Of a stretch of 47,323 bases of DNA, positions 1 to 9,850 are shown in pieces. Source of the DNA: a virus. The notes beneath the pieces were generated by a model, which did no database searches, was not told the origin of the DNA, and worked only from the letters and a program-made list of their open reading frames with translations. The stretch covers positions 1 to 47,323 of the IMG/VR virus record IMGVR_UViG_3300035698_009722. One strand, 5' to 3'. A program made the translations under genes and the position numbers. The first letter of the stretch is position 1, and every line of letters starts with the position of its first letter.

Positions 1-558
1 ATATAGATTACCAGAACCAGCATTACAATCACTTAAATCAATGTCTCCTCCAGTATATTCTAGATAATCTGTACCAATGTCTCCATAATAATATTTTGCA
101 CAATCATCATTTGCATCATTAATGCAACGAGTTGTTGATGTTAGATATTGAAAATCATACGCATCTGTTTCCCAACCAGTCCAGTCGGCTTTTGTTTCAA
201 ATCCATCAATCCATTTTGTTACTCCTGCAAGATCTCCTCCTGTAGTTGACCAATTACATTGACTACAATTATTACATGGTACTTCTGTAGAATATTGAGA
301 ACAATCTAATGTTCCTTGACATTCAATGTTTTGTAAGATATCTACATATACACCTCCAATTGTAACATTTTCTATTGTCACACCTGAAGTTATATTGACA
401 CTGTTTTCCAAATATTCAAATGTAATTGTTATATTTTCTGAATCCGACACACTTTTTGGGTTTACTGTTGTTGGGTCTGTTATATTTATCTCTGTTTCTG
501 CATTTACAAATGTAAATAATAAAATTAACATTGATGCCAAAATCAGTACTTTTTTCAT
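1..558 (-). CDS. Secreted sequon-rich protein, N-terminal part (runs off the window)
   Basis: An ATG at 558 opens a leftward frame that stays open to the edge, so only 186 residues are seen. Residues 1-20 are a Sec-type signal peptide (MKKVLILASMLILLF, ending VNA). The mature part holds several N-glycosylation sequons (NIT, NVT, NCS, NWS) and a cysteine-rich stretch with CNNCSQC near residue 100. It starts one base after the stop of the giant repeat protein and is surely co-transcribed with it. Like that neighbour it looks exported and glycosylated. No family is recognised. A second fibre or surface protein is a guess from position. Confidence 0.8.
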   Translation of the reverse strand, partial: MKKVLILASMLILLFTFVNAETEINITDPTTVNPKSVSDSENITITFEYLENSVNITSGVTIENVTIGGVYVDILQNIECQGTLDCSQYSTEVPCNNCSQCNWSTTGGDLAGVTKWIDGFETKADWTGWETDAYDFQYLTSTTRCINDANDDCAKYYYGDIGTDYLEYTGGDIDLSDCNAGSGNLY

Positions 559-559
559 A

Positions 560-3500
560 TTAACAAATCTCCAATACAGATGTTGCTCCTCTTATTATTT
601 TACAGGTTGCATTAACAGTTTCATTGACTGCCGTGTTATGAATGATTGTCACGTTTCCAGTAAAAACATAATTACCTGTTCCAGTGTCTCCGGTATCTAA
701 GAGATAATCATCGGTAATTTCTGTTGGTCCAATACAATCAGTACATCCAGTTACATTTGTGTCTGTGTCAGCAATGGTAGTATCAATATCAGCAGTACAT
801 AGAACTCCACCAGTAGAATTAACTCCTACCATCTTATCTGTGCCTGGACAGTCTGTAGTTACTAATTCATCCAATCTAGTTGATTCATTTGTATCCGTAT
901 ATTCGGAATGGGTATGTCCACCTCCACAGATTTTATTGGCACCACAATCTCCAGATGCATCAAATGCTAGGTCTTCTCCATCGACATAAGCTCCCGCGAA
1001 GTCGCTTACATCTATATTAATAGTAACATCCGCATCTATACCCGGAAGAACATCATCTGCTCCATCTTGTAATCCATCACCAGCAACAATATCTCCCAAT
1101 AATGTTGAAGCCATATAATCGTGAGTATGCCCTCCACCACAAAGGTTGTTAGCGGCACACTCTCCGGATGCGTCTATAGCCAAATCTTCTCCATCAACAT
1201 ATGCTCCCGCAAAATCTGAAACATCTATATTTATTGTAACGTCTGCATCTGTTCCTACTAAAACGTCGTCTGCTCCTCCTTGTAATCCATCACCGGCAAC
1301 TAAATCTTTAAGTAATGTTACATTCAAATAAGAATTGAAATACCCTAAATCATTGTCAAATTCACTAAGTGACGAATATGTGGTATCAGTATCCGTATCT
1401 CTCTCATCAGTGATAGCTATAATAGTAGTATTTAGATTTCCTTCATCTACTCCAAACACTTCACTAGATTCAGTCAAGTAGTAATCACTCTCAGAATACG
1501 TAGTATCGGTATCAGTATCTACATCTGACCCACATTCTATTCCTCCCGTAGTATTGACTCCTATCATTTTGTCATCACCACCACAATTGGTAGCAATTAA
1601 CTTATCCATCTTAACACTTTCATTTGTGTCAGTATCTGGAACAGTTGTGTCTAAATCAGCAGTGCATAAAACTCCGCCAGTAGCGTTTATTCCTACAACC
1701 TTATCTGTGCCAGGACAATCAGTTCCAACAAGTTCATCAACTCGTGTAGATTCATTGGTATCGGTATCATCCAGCAACGCAGATGCTTCATATCCGTCTA
1801 ATGTTCCTGTATTGGTTACTTCGCAAGTATCGCTGTCACAGGTAGTATCAGTATCAGTCCAATTTGATATTTCAGCGGTGGTTATACTTCCTGGAATTGA
1901 ACCTAAATCGAAACTTGCATTTATATATGTAGTATCCGTGTCAACTTCTGATATATCAATTGTACCACCATCTACTAAACTTATTACATTTGTTGGTGCA
2001 TCATAACTTAAATCTTGTGTATCAGTATTTGTATCTGTATCCCTTTCATCGGTAATAGCAATAATCGTTGCATTTAAATTACTTTCATCTACACCGAACA
2101 CCTCACTTACTTCAGTTAGATAATAATCCGATTCACTATAGGTTGTATCTGTATTAGTATCCACATCAGAACCACACTCAACACCACCAGTAACATTAAC
2201 TCCTATCATTTTATTAGTTCCAGCACAGTTGGTTCCAATCAATTTATCAACTTTTACACTTTCGTTAGTGTCGGTATCTGCTATTGTGTTATCTATATCT
2301 GTAAATACTGCTGAAATATTAGCTTGATTATCTTGTTCAAAGGTTATTGTTTTTGTTGTTGTTCCAGTTACACTTACACTTGTTAGATTGTCATTTGTAT
2401 CTGTATATGAAGTTATTGCATTTTCAACGCAACCAGTAATTTCTGAACATTCATCTTGTCCTTCGAGTTCTGTATCAACTTCTGCTGAGGTATAATAATC
2501 TGGTTTATCTTCGGACCAATTCCCTACAAAAACTATTACATCTGCTCCAGATAATTGAGTGTTTGTATCGGTATCCCTCTCATCTGTAATCGCTATTATT
2601 GTTGTGTTTAAATTACCCTCATCGACTCCAAACACTTCGCTTGATTCTGTTAAATAGTAATCTGATTCGGAATATGTAGTATCTGTATTAGTATCCACGT
2701 CTACAGCACATTCTACTCCGCCTGTAACGTTAACTCCAATCATCTTATCAGTTCCACCGCAGTTTGTAGCTATTAGTTTGTCAACTTTAACTGATTCATT
2801 GGTATCTGTGTCTGGAATGGTTGTATCTATATCAGCAGAACATAATACCCCTCCAGTTGAATTAATTCCTATTACTTTCTGAGTACCAGGACAATCTGTT
2901 CCAACTAGTATACCAAATCTTGTAGATTCGTTTGTATCTGTGTCTGTATCTACTTTATTATTAAATGTAGTCCAATCTGTTGAAGTTAAATAACCATCTC
3001 TCCCCGATGTTGCTGATTGTGTAGCTATTGTATGCTGTGCTAAAGTTAAATGATAATATTCTCCAGCTGTTCCTCCATCTAATCCACCAAGATTATTATG
3101 TACAGTTATTGGTGCGGCAGTAGTTGCAAATGCTGTCCAAGCTGTTCCATCACACCATAATAATTCTACACCAGAACTATCATAATACCAAGCCCCAGCA
3201 TAATTTGCTGTACAAGTTTCTGGTCCTCCATTGCTCCCTTCTAGTTTCATCATATCACTTTGCAAAAACATAAGAGTTTCTGAACCTCCAATAGTTACTA
3301 AACTTTCAATTGGTTCTGTTTGTACATTTTTCAAAGTTCTTTCAATTGATATATACGCTACTTTTGTTGTATTTGCGAAAGGTGTTCCATCATATTGTTT
3401 ATTACAAACTCCTCTATCAGATGGATTTATGAAAGTTATTGTTCCACTTATTTGCATTCCGTCTGTTGTATCTGTTACACTTGGAAGTATTTTCCAGGTT

Positions 3501-6500
3501 TCTGTATTATCACAATAAAAATAATCCAACCTTAAATCTTTATTTGAATGTGTATCTAATGCGAAAGAGATTGTTGTAAAGTTTACTGGTGCTCCAACAT
3601 AAACAAAATCATTGTTTAAATCGAATAATGTTGCCCCAGCTCCATTTGTATTAAAATTAACTGTTTCATCTATGCCTTCTGTATATGCATTAGTTAAGGA
3701 ATCTGTACTACCTTGATGAATTATGTGGTCTATATCTCCAGTAATATGTATTAAATCTATATCATTATTAGTTCCTTCTCCAATAACGTTGACATTTATG
3801 AAAGAAACCTCTGAATCACTTATTCCACCCACTCTTATTTCTTGAAATATTTGGTCATAATTAATACCACTTGCTCCTGTACTTGAATCTGAAAATAAAC
3901 TTAATCCAAAGGAATCAAAATTTTTCATATCTTGTTCTATTTCTAACGCTGAATGTTGTTCTGTTCCAGCAATATCTGCAATATGAACCCCATGTTTATT
4001 TGTACCATTAGCAATATCTATTCTAAAACTAGTGTCTTTATTCTCTCCAATTGATAAATGAACATCTCCATTATCTAATACTGAAAATGTTGGTTTAGGA
4101 TAAACATAATAAGTCATATCGGATGCATCTACTATTGAATCTCCACCCGCACTACCAAAACCTACTCTAATACAAGTTGAATTAAGAAAGTCTGTTATTT
4201 CTCCTGTTGCATCAGTAAAACTTGGCGTTGATGAAATAACTGTTAAAAACATCCCATCATTCTCTACAAAAAATGGGTCGGTTGAATCACAAATGAATTG
4301 ATTTGATGCAGTTAATGTAGCAGTTCCACCTAGCGAAGTTATATTTAATGAGCTACTATATTCATGTGCCATCAATGCAGGTCCATAGGCTGGCGCAAAA
4401 AACATACCCATATTTTGAACAAATAATCTATTTCCTATAACAACATCACCTGCACTATTTATTAAATTAGTGTGTCCTCTGTCATCAACTCCAGTATGAA
4501 CAAATCCACTTAAAGTAAGATTGCCTTCATTTGCATAATCTGAATATACAACATTTCCAACAGAACATGAACCAGTCGCATTACAATTTGTGTCTGTATC
4601 TGTATCAATATCTGCTGTACACAAAACTCCACCAGTAGCATTAATTCCTACTACCTTATCTGTTCCCGGGCAGTCTGTTCCAACAAGAACACCAATTCTA
4701 GTAGACTCATTGGTATCTGTATCTGTTACTGTCTCTGTTCCTGTTACAATACTTGTAATATGACCAAATGTATCTAATATTACATCTTGGATATATGTTC
4801 TACCACTATTATCCGAACTTGCTTGTGATGATGTGTCTGAGTGACTAAATTCTGTTGAAATTAAGGTTAATCCTGTTCCATTTGTATAAGTTGTGTCTAT
4901 ATCTGTATCTATATCTGAACCACATTCTACGCCACCGGTTGCATTGACTCCTATCATTTTATCAGTCCCGCCACAATTAGTTCCAATAAGTTTAGTTATC
5001 TTAGTACTTTCATTAGTATCGGTATCTGCGATTGTTGTATCAATATCGGCTGAACATAAAACTCCACCAGTTACATTAACTCCAATAACTTTCTGTGTTC
5101 CAGGACAATCTGTGTTAGCCAGCTCATCAAATCTAGTTGACTCGTTAGTATCTGTATCATCTAACAATGCAGATGCCTCATATCCATCAAGAGTCCCTGT
5201 GTTAGTAACTTCACATGTCTCGCCGTCACAATCAGTATCTGGAATGGTTGTATCAACGTCTGATGTGCATAATACTCCACCTGTTGAATTTATTCCAACA
5301 ACTTTATCAGTTCCTGGACAATCCGTACCAACTAATACTCCAAATCTAACACTCTCATTGGTATCAGTATCATCTAGTAATGCTGAAGCCTCATAACCAT
5401 CGAGAGTTCCAGTGTTTGTAACATCACAAGTATCGCTATCGCAAGTTGTATCAGTATCTCTTGCATCAGTAATCACAATTATTGTAGCATTTAAATTAGT
5501 TACATTTGAATGGTCTATTGTTGTTCTCCATGTGTCTGTATCATCTAAATAATAAGCACCATCTTCTCCATCAAGCTTATCAGCATCCCATAAACTATCA
5601 TCAGAACAGGCAGACCAATCTGAACAAACATATGTAGTATCCGTATCTGTCCAATTCGACACTTCGGAAGTTGTTATGCTTCCTGGAATGGATTCTAAAT
5701 TCCAACTCTCATTAGTATAAGTTGTGTCAGTATCAGTATCTCTAGCATCTGTTATAATTATGATTGTATCATTTAATTCGGTTTCATTGACAAGTAAAGA
5801 TACATCTCCTGTTCCACTTCCACCTGTAATATACTTTCCTGCTGTATTCACCGCTGTAATGTCTCCACTACCAACTCCAGCATCACTTAAACAATTTCCT
5901 CCAATTACACATACATCAGTTGCATTAATATAACCAGTAGTTATCATAGTACCGGAATTATCAATGTCAAATATCATTCCTTCAACTTGAGCTTCGCTTA
6001 ATTGTGTATTGGTATCGGCATCTCTTTCGTCGGTTATAGCAATTATTGTGGTATTAAGATTTCCTTCATCTACTCCAAAAACCTCACTTGATTCAGTTAA
6101 ATAATAGTCATTTTCACTATATGTTGTATCCTCATCGGTATCAACATCTGAACCGCACTCTATACCGCCGGTAGCATTAACACCTACCATCTTATCATCG
6201 CCACCGCAATTAGTTGCAATCAATTTATCAATCTTAATAGACTCATTGGTATCAGTATCGGCGATTGTATTGTCTATATCTTCTGTACATAATACACCAC
6301 CAGTCGAATTAATCCCAACTACTTTGTCAGTTCCTGGACAGTCTGTTCCTGTTAATTTATCAAATCTTACACTTTCATTAGTATCTGTATCATCCAATAG
6401 AGCGGATGCTTCGTAACCGTCAAGTGTTCCAGTATTAGTAACCTCACAAGTTTCTCCATCACAAGTGGTATCAGCTATTGTTGTGTCAACATCAACAGAA

Positions 6501-7495
6501 CATTCAACTCCGCCAGTAGCATTAACACCTACCATCTTATCAGTGCCACCACAATTAGTTCCTATAAGTTTATCCACTTTAACACTTTCATTAGTATCAG
6601 TGTCTGGAATTATAGTATCTATATCGGAAGCACACAATACTCCACCAGTTACGTTGATTCCTATTACCTTATCTGTTCCGGGACAATCTGTTCCTACCAA
6701 TATATTGACTCTGGTTGATTCGTTGGTGTCAGTATCATCTAAATAATAACTTCCAAGTTGACCATCTAATTTATTTGCATCCCACAATGAATTATCTGTA
6801 CACGCTGACCAGTCTGAGCAAACATAAGTCGTATCACTATCTGAATAATTTGACACTTCAACAGTTGTGATTGTTCCTGGAATAGAACCCAAGTTCCAAC
6901 TAGAATTAGTATATGTAGTGTCTGTGTCCCTTTCATCTGTTATTGCTATAATAGTGCTATTAAGATTACTTTTATTTATACCAAATACTTGACTTATTAA
7001 TGTCAAATAATAATCACTCTCTGAATAGGTTGTATCACTATCACGAGCATCCGCTGAATCATTAATATATTGAGAAATGTTACTCCAATCATCTGCTTGT
7101 ATATACCCAAACACTTTAATGTTGGCAGCATACGACGAATATGGATACATATATGAACCACCATCTACCCACATAGAAATACCTGAACCTCCTCCACCAC
7201 CTAGTTCATCGTTTCCACAAGAAACTGCTCCATTAGCATCTACTCCAATAACCTTATCTGTCCCTGTACAATCCGTAGCTACCAAAACATTGAATCTTGT
7301 TGATTCATTGGTATCAGTATCTGTATCTGGAGTCAATAATACTCCATCATCATAAAAGGCACTAGCATTGATGTTCTTAGCATTATAGATGTCTTTCTGA
7401 GTCATATTCATATTAAAGAATGTCTTTATCTCTATAGCAGAAACTTGACTTAGAATACAAAGCATTAATATGACAAATAGTAGTATTTTTTTCAT
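560..7495 (-). CDS. Giant secreted repeat protein, fibre-like
   Basis: I start this 2,311-residue protein at 7495, four codons inside the longest frame, because residues 1-20 then form a clean signal peptide (MKKILLFVIL core, ending SQVSA) and the gene clears the upstream stop at 7498. It carries 15 copies of a unit of about 40 residues that opens DTDTNES, passes TDC or TNC and GTDK, and ends GGVLC or GGVEC. Two unit types interleave (CPGTDKVVGIN and CGGTDKMVGVN). Nearly every unit has two sequons (NES and NxTGG) and two cysteines. Shorter repeats (SDYYLTESSEVFGVDE, IIAITDERDTDT) lie between units. Residues about 1000-1510 are not repetitive and end with GGLDGGTAGEYYHLT and STDWTTFNNK, a style familiar from phage tail fibres. 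The place in the virion operon suggests a fibre or adhesin. A signal peptide on a tail fibre is odd, so a secreted cell-surface role is an alternative. Confidence 0.85.
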   Translation of the reverse strand: MKKILLFVILMLCILSQVSAIEIKTFFNMNMTQKDIYNAKNINASAFYDDGVLLTPDTDTDTNESTRFNVLVATDCTGTDKVIGVDANGAVSCGNDELGGGGGSGISMWVDGGSYMYPYSSYAANIKVFGYIQADDWSNISQYINDSADARDSDTTYSESDYYLTLISQVFGINKSNLNSTIIAITDERDTDTTYTNSSWNLGSIPGTITTVEVSNYSDSDTTYVCSDWSACTDNSLWDANKLDGQLGSYYLDDTDTNESTRVNILVGTDCPGTDKVIGINVTGGVLCASDIDTIIPDTDTNESVKVDKLIGTNCGGTDKMVGVNATGGVECSVDVDTTIADTTCDGETCEVTNTGTLDGYEASALLDDTDTNESVRFDKLTGTDCPGTDKVVGINSTGGVLCTEDIDNTIADTDTNESIKIDKLIATNCGGDDKMVGVNATGGIECGSDVDTDEDTTYSENDYYLTESSEVFGVDEGNLNTTIIAITDERDADTNTQLSEAQVEGMIFDIDNSGTMITTGYINATDVCVIGGNCLSDAGVGSGDITAVNTAGKYITGGSGTGDVSLLVNETELNDTIIIITDARDTDTDTTYTNESWNLESIPGSITTSEVSNWTDTDTTYVCSDWSACSDDSLWDADKLDGEDGAYYLDDTDTWRTTIDHSNVTNLNATIIVITDARDTDTTCDSDTCDVTNTGTLDGYEASALLDDTDTNESVRFGVLVGTDCPGTDKVVGINSTGGVLCTSDVDTTIPDTDCDGETCEVTNTGTLDGYEASALLDDTDTNESTRFDELANTDCPGTQKVIGVNVTGGVLCSADIDTTIADTDTNESTKITKLIGTNCGGTDKMIGVNATGGVECGSDIDTDIDTTYTNGTGLTLISTEFSHSDTSSQASSDNSGRTYIQDVILDTFGHITSIVTGTETVTDTDTNESTRIGVLVGTDCPGTDKVVGINATGGVLCTADIDTDTDTNCNATGSCSVGNVVYSDYANEGNLTLSGFVHTGVDDRGHTNLINSAGDVVIGNRLFVQNMGMFFAPAYGPALMAHEYSSSLNITSLGGTATLTASNQFICDSTDPFFVENDGMFLTVISSTPSFTDATGEITDFLNSTCIRVGFGSAGGDSIVDASDMTYYVYPKPTFSVLDNGDVHLSIGENKDTSFRIDIANGTNKHGVHIADIAGTEQHSALEIEQDMKNFDSFGLSLFSDSSTGASGINYDQIFQEIRVGGISDSEVSFINVNVIGEGTNNDIDLIHITGDIDHIIHQGSTDSLTNAYTEGIDETVNFNTNGAGATLFDLNNDFVYVGAPVNFTTISFALDTHSNKDLRLDYFYCDNTETWKILPSVTDTTDGMQISGTITFINPSDRGVCNKQYDGTPFANTTKVAYISIERTLKNVQTEPIESLVTIGGSETLMFLQSDMMKLEGSNGGPETCTANYAGAWYYDSSGVELLWCDGTAWTAFATTAAPITVHNNLGGLDGGTAGEYYHLTLAQHTIATQSATSGRDGYLTSTDWTTFNNKVDTDTDTNESTRFGILVGTDCPGTQKVIGINSTGGVLCSADIDTTIPDTDTNESVKVDKLIATNCGGTDKMIGVNVTGGVECAVDVDTNTDTTYSESDYYLTESSEVFGVDEGNLNTTIIAITDERDTDTNTQLSGADVIVFVGNWSEDKPDYYTSAEVDTELEGQDECSEITGCVENAITSYTDTNDNLTSVSVTGTTTKTITFEQDNQANISAVFTDIDNTIADTDTNESVKVDKLIGTNCAGTNKMIGVNVTGGVECGSDVDTNTDTTYSESDYYLTEVSEVFGVDESNLNATIIAITDERDTDTNTDTQDLSYDAPTNVISLVDGGTIDISEVDTDTTYINASFDLGSIPGSITTAEISNWTDTDTTCDSDTCEVTNTGTLDGYEASALLDDTDTNESTRVDELVGTDCPGTDKVVGINATGGVLCTADLDTTVPDTDTNESVKMDKLIATNCGGDDKMIGVNTTGGIECGSDVDTDTDTTYSESDYYLTESSEVFGVDEGNLNTTIIAITDERDTDTDTTYSSLSEFDNDLGYFNSYLNVTLLKDLVAGDGLQGGADDVLVGTDADVTINIDVSDFAGAYVDGEDLAIDASGECAANNLCGGGHTHDYMASTLLGDIVAGDGLQDGADDVLPGIDADVTINIDVSDFAGAYVDGEDLAFDASGDCGANKICGGGHTHSEYTDTNESTRLDELVTTDCPGTDKMVGVNSTGGVLCTADIDTTIADTDTNVTGCTDCIGPTEITDDYLLDTGDTGTGNYVFTGNVTIIHNTAVNETVNATCKIIRGATSVLEIC

Positions 7496-7497
7496 GT

Positions 7498-7836
7498 TTA
7501 GCCCCATTCCTGTATTATTTGATTATTTACATATATCTTGACTTTATGATTGACAATATCAACTTCAACTCTAGTTCCACTTGAATCTCCTACTGTCGTA
7601 GTAGCATTAATTGTAACTTCTTGATTAGTAGTATCAACATTTAAAATAGAAGTAGTATCCGCCTGTGTAACATTAAGGATAGAAGTACCATCCGCAGTCG
7701 GAGTGATTACTAACGCACCTGTCATAGTATCACCGGTGATATCTACATAGCCATCTAACGATAGGCCAGTAATGTCTCCAGCGGCATGACCGTGCATTAA
7801 CGGTTTCTTTATTAATCTATCAAACGTTACATTCAT
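7498..7836 (-). CDS. Small tail-fibre-like structural protein
   Basis: The protein has 112 residues. Near the N-terminus it has HGHAAGDITGL and then DITGDTMTGALVI, the GDTMTG motif that recurs in phage tail-fibre shaft segments. The rest is Thr/Val/Asp-rich beta-type sequence (ILNVTQADTTSILNV, VNHKVKIYVNN). There is no signal peptide, unlike the giant protein that follows two bases later. It likely forms part of the same fibre or baseplate. Assignment rests on motif style and position only. Confidence 0.7.
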   Translation of the reverse strand: MNVTFDRLIKKPLMHGHAAGDITGLSLDGYVDITGDTMTGALVITPTADGTSILNVTQADTTSILNVDTTNQEVTINATTTVGDSSGTRVEVDIVNHKVKIYVNNQIIQEWG

Positions 7837-7837
7837 C

Positions 7838-8071
7838 CTAACTATAGGTGGATACGTGTCTATTATTCCATATATTATCTAGGTTTGAATTTCCATCTAT
7901 ATATGTAATCTCGACTACACTGGATACGTCTGTAACTCTTCTAATGCGCCATACAGGTAACGACGCTGAAGCACCTGGAAGTGCCTCTCCTATATACGTC
8001 GATGACGTACTGGCGGAATCAACTATATCGATATATTGTATGTCATCTACAACAACATTATCCTTGACCAT
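7838..8071 (-). CDS. Small tail/fibre-associated protein
   Basis: I choose the ATG at 8071 (77 residues, starting MVKDNVVVDD). The longer frame, from 8173, reads through the coding part of its upstream neighbour and has an unlikely basic N-terminus. The sequence has YIGEALPGASASLPVWRIRR followed by TYIDGNSNLDNIWNNR. This resembles short proteins often found beside phage tail fibres, with a PG..A/S..WqI..I block and a DGN..FDN.W..R block. It overlaps the upstream gene by 14 bases, as expected for coupled translation. Confidence 0.7.
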   Translation of the reverse strand: MVKDNVVVDDIQYIDIVDSASTSSTYIGEALPGASASLPVWRIRRVTDVSSVVEITYIDGNSNLDNIWNNRHVSTYS

Positions 8072-8408
8072 CCAATTCCACGCCCTCTTTTTGTATATCC
8101 TCTTGTTCCTCAAGAGGCCTATTGAATTCCACTTCGGTAATATCGGTATCCTTGTATGGCCTCTCTGCTCCAAAGTATTTTTCTCTCAATGGATATGGAA
8201 TCTTTAAACTCCTAGCAAATAATCTATCCTGGAAGAATAATTCTCTATTCTCTATCGAATTCTGAGCTACAATAGATTTAAGTATAAATGACTCTGCCAG
8301 AAAATATAACTCTAAAGTATCATCACCCATATAATAGTATACTCTTCTATCGTCCTCAATGGACAACTTTTTGAAATCCTCAAAAAACAGAGGAATTATC
8401 TTTACCAT
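8058..8408 (-). CDS. Uncharacterised virion-module protein
   Basis: The protein has 116 residues, starts MVKIIPLFFEDFKKL, is mixed alpha/beta in appearance and has an acidic tail. There is no signal peptide or membrane segment and I recognise no family. A modest ribosome site (AAGGT) precedes the ATG. It sits between an unknown 140-residue protein and the fibre-type small proteins, so a head-tail connector or baseplate job is possible but unproven. Confidence 0.65.
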   Translation of the reverse strand: MVKIIPLFFEDFKKLSIEDDRRVYYYMGDDTLELYFLAESFILKSIVAQNSIENRELFFQDRLFARSLKIPYPLREKYFGAERPYKDTDITEVEFNRPLEEQEDIQKEGVELDGQG

Positions 8409-8425
8409 TATATTGTACCTTATAA

Positions 8426-8848
8426 TTATTCTTTATCCAAACTATTTAAATATAATTTGACTTTAGCAATTAAACTCTTACGTGATTCGTCTCCACCGAA
8501 AATTATATCTCTGCGTGAAAGGAATAACTTAAGCTTTGGTTTCTTTGCAATCCAATATTTAAATTTTATTGCTTCCTCATCAACCTTTTTAACTTCTGGT
8601 TCAGGTTCAACAATCTCTTCCACTTCTTCGGCAACTACCTCTGGCTGAATAGCAACTCTAACGTCTCCACTCTTAATTACCTCAGATTCCTTTTTCACTT
8701 CAGGACCTACTGGTATTTTGGGACCATCAATTCTCTCAAATTGTTTTGCATCAAAATTGTACCCTCGTGGAACTTCCACTACATCTCCAGTATTCGCCTG
8801 GAACAAATCATTAATAAGCGTACTCTCACCTAAATATCTTAATTTCAT
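8426..8848 (-). CDS. Uncharacterised protein with acidic linker and basic C-terminus
   Basis: The protein has 140 residues in three parts. Residues 1-45 form a small beta-like domain (MKLRYLGESTLIND, GDVVEVPRGYNF) of the kind seen in short phage head proteins. A Glu/Val/Pro-rich linker follows (EEVEEIVEPEPEVKK). The end is a Lys-rich region with FLSRRDIIFGGDESR. The start overlaps the glycosyltransferase stop as ATGA with GAGGT upstream, so translation is coupled. Function is unknown. Confidence 0.7.
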   Translation of the reverse strand: MKLRYLGESTLINDLFQANTGDVVEVPRGYNFDAKQFERIDGPKIPVGPEVKKESEVIKSGDVRVAIQPEVVAEEVEEIVEPEPEVKKVDEEAIKFKYWIAKKPKLKLFLSRRDIIFGGDESRKSLIAKVKLYLNSLDKE

Positions 8849-9849
8849 TTTTGTACTACCTCCTCTTTTGGTTCATCTAAAAAATCTACATCTGTTTCTT
8901 CTTTTAATGCCTTTAGATATCTCTTTTTGGCATTTTCTTGATTATAATACTCTACTTCTTTTTGTGCCGTACTTGATACTTTGTCATAAAACTCATCATC
9001 TGTCAATAACTTATTGATAAGTTCTCTTCCCTTCTTGATATCATATGGGTCTATTGTTGTGTGTGGGTAACACCGTCTAACACTCTCAACCCTATCACTT
9101 CCAACAACTGGAATCCCTAACGCCGCTGTATCTAACGTACATCTTCCGTGACTATGTAATGTAAATGGTTCCACTAACACTCTACAACGCAACATGTCTC
9201 TACAAAACTCTGGAAAGTTCTTTCCCGGTAGGATTTCATTGTACATCGACTCTGCGACATATGGCTTCTTGTCAACGTCTCTTGTATATCCAAGTAATCT
9301 GGTCTTTAATCCGTGATTTCTAGCCATGAACCAGGGAATATATACTGGATTGTCGTATCTGTGCCAAAGTATTCCAATAACCTCTTGTTTTGGTTCCTTT
9401 GGTAGTATCTTTAATCTCTTAACATGGCATGGATGTGGTATCTCATAACACTTCCTACCTGTTATCTCTTCTACCGCCGTACACATATAATATTCTGTTC
9501 CGAATAGCATATGAGCATGTCTCATCGCTTCTCCTACCTCTTCTGGATAGTCAAATGAACCAAACCAAAGTTCTGTGGTATAGTCATTATTAACGACAAG
9601 TTTTGTCTTAGCGTTATTATCGTCTATTATCTTTCGTAATCTTGGAATCAAATTCAAGTCTTGCCTAGAGGCATTCACTTGAATTATATCATGTTTGCAG
9701 ATATCTTCCGGTTTAGCGTCTTGGAATCTGTGAATTTTTCCTTTGAAAACATTCATCCATTGATACAGGCCGGTGCGGGTGAGGTCCTCTTGTAAAAGCT
9801 GTATATGGATATGGTTGGTGTACATCGCATAACTTATATCTTTAGTCAT
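8845..9849 (-). CDS. Glycosyltransferase (GT-B fold) inside the virion module
   Basis: The protein has 334 residues. The C-terminal half resembles the nucleotide-sugar-binding domain of GT-B enzymes: GILWHRYDNP, a strand-helix series, LRCRVLVEPFTLHSHGRCTLDTAALGIPVV (shown here as HSHGRCTLDTAALGIPVVGS), in which the usual E-x7-E region is altered, then a helical tail. It lies between structural genes rather than in the sugar cluster 11 kb away. It overlaps the next gene by ATGA. The GGTGATATAAA leader supports the ATG at 9849. Likely role: transfer of a sugar to a virion or surface protein. The acceptor is not visible in the sequence. Confidence 0.8.
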   Translation of the reverse strand: MTKDISYAMYTNHIHIQLLQEDLTRTGLYQWMNVFKGKIHRFQDAKPEDICKHDIIQVNASRQDLNLIPRLRKIIDDNNAKTKLVVNNDYTTELWFGSFDYPEEVGEAMRHAHMLFGTEYYMCTAVEEITGRKCYEIPHPCHVKRLKILPKEPKQEVIGILWHRYDNPVYIPWFMARNHGLKTRLLGYTRDVDKKPYVAESMYNEILPGKNFPEFCRDMLRCRVLVEPFTLHSHGRCTLDTAALGIPVVGSDRVESVRRCYPHTTIDPYDIKKGRELINKLLTDDEFYDKVSSTAQKEVEYYNQENAKKRYLKALKEETDVDFLDEPKEEVVQK

Positions 9850-9850
9850 T

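Noticed and set aside
326-7355. Plus-strand open frames opposite the giant repeat protein (for example 4893-5396 and 6465-6746)
   Set aside because: They are Ser/Thr/Val/Pro-rich antisense readings of the repeat codons, repeat in the same way, and have no ribosome sites.
560-7495. Diversity-generating retroelement target in the repeats
   Set aside because: No reverse transcriptase and no template repeat are visible; the repeats differ at many kinds of positions, not mainly at A sites.
8058-8173. Longer start for the 77-aa fibre-associated protein
   Set aside because: The first 34 codons lie in another frame inside the upstream gene and give an unlikely basic N-terminus.
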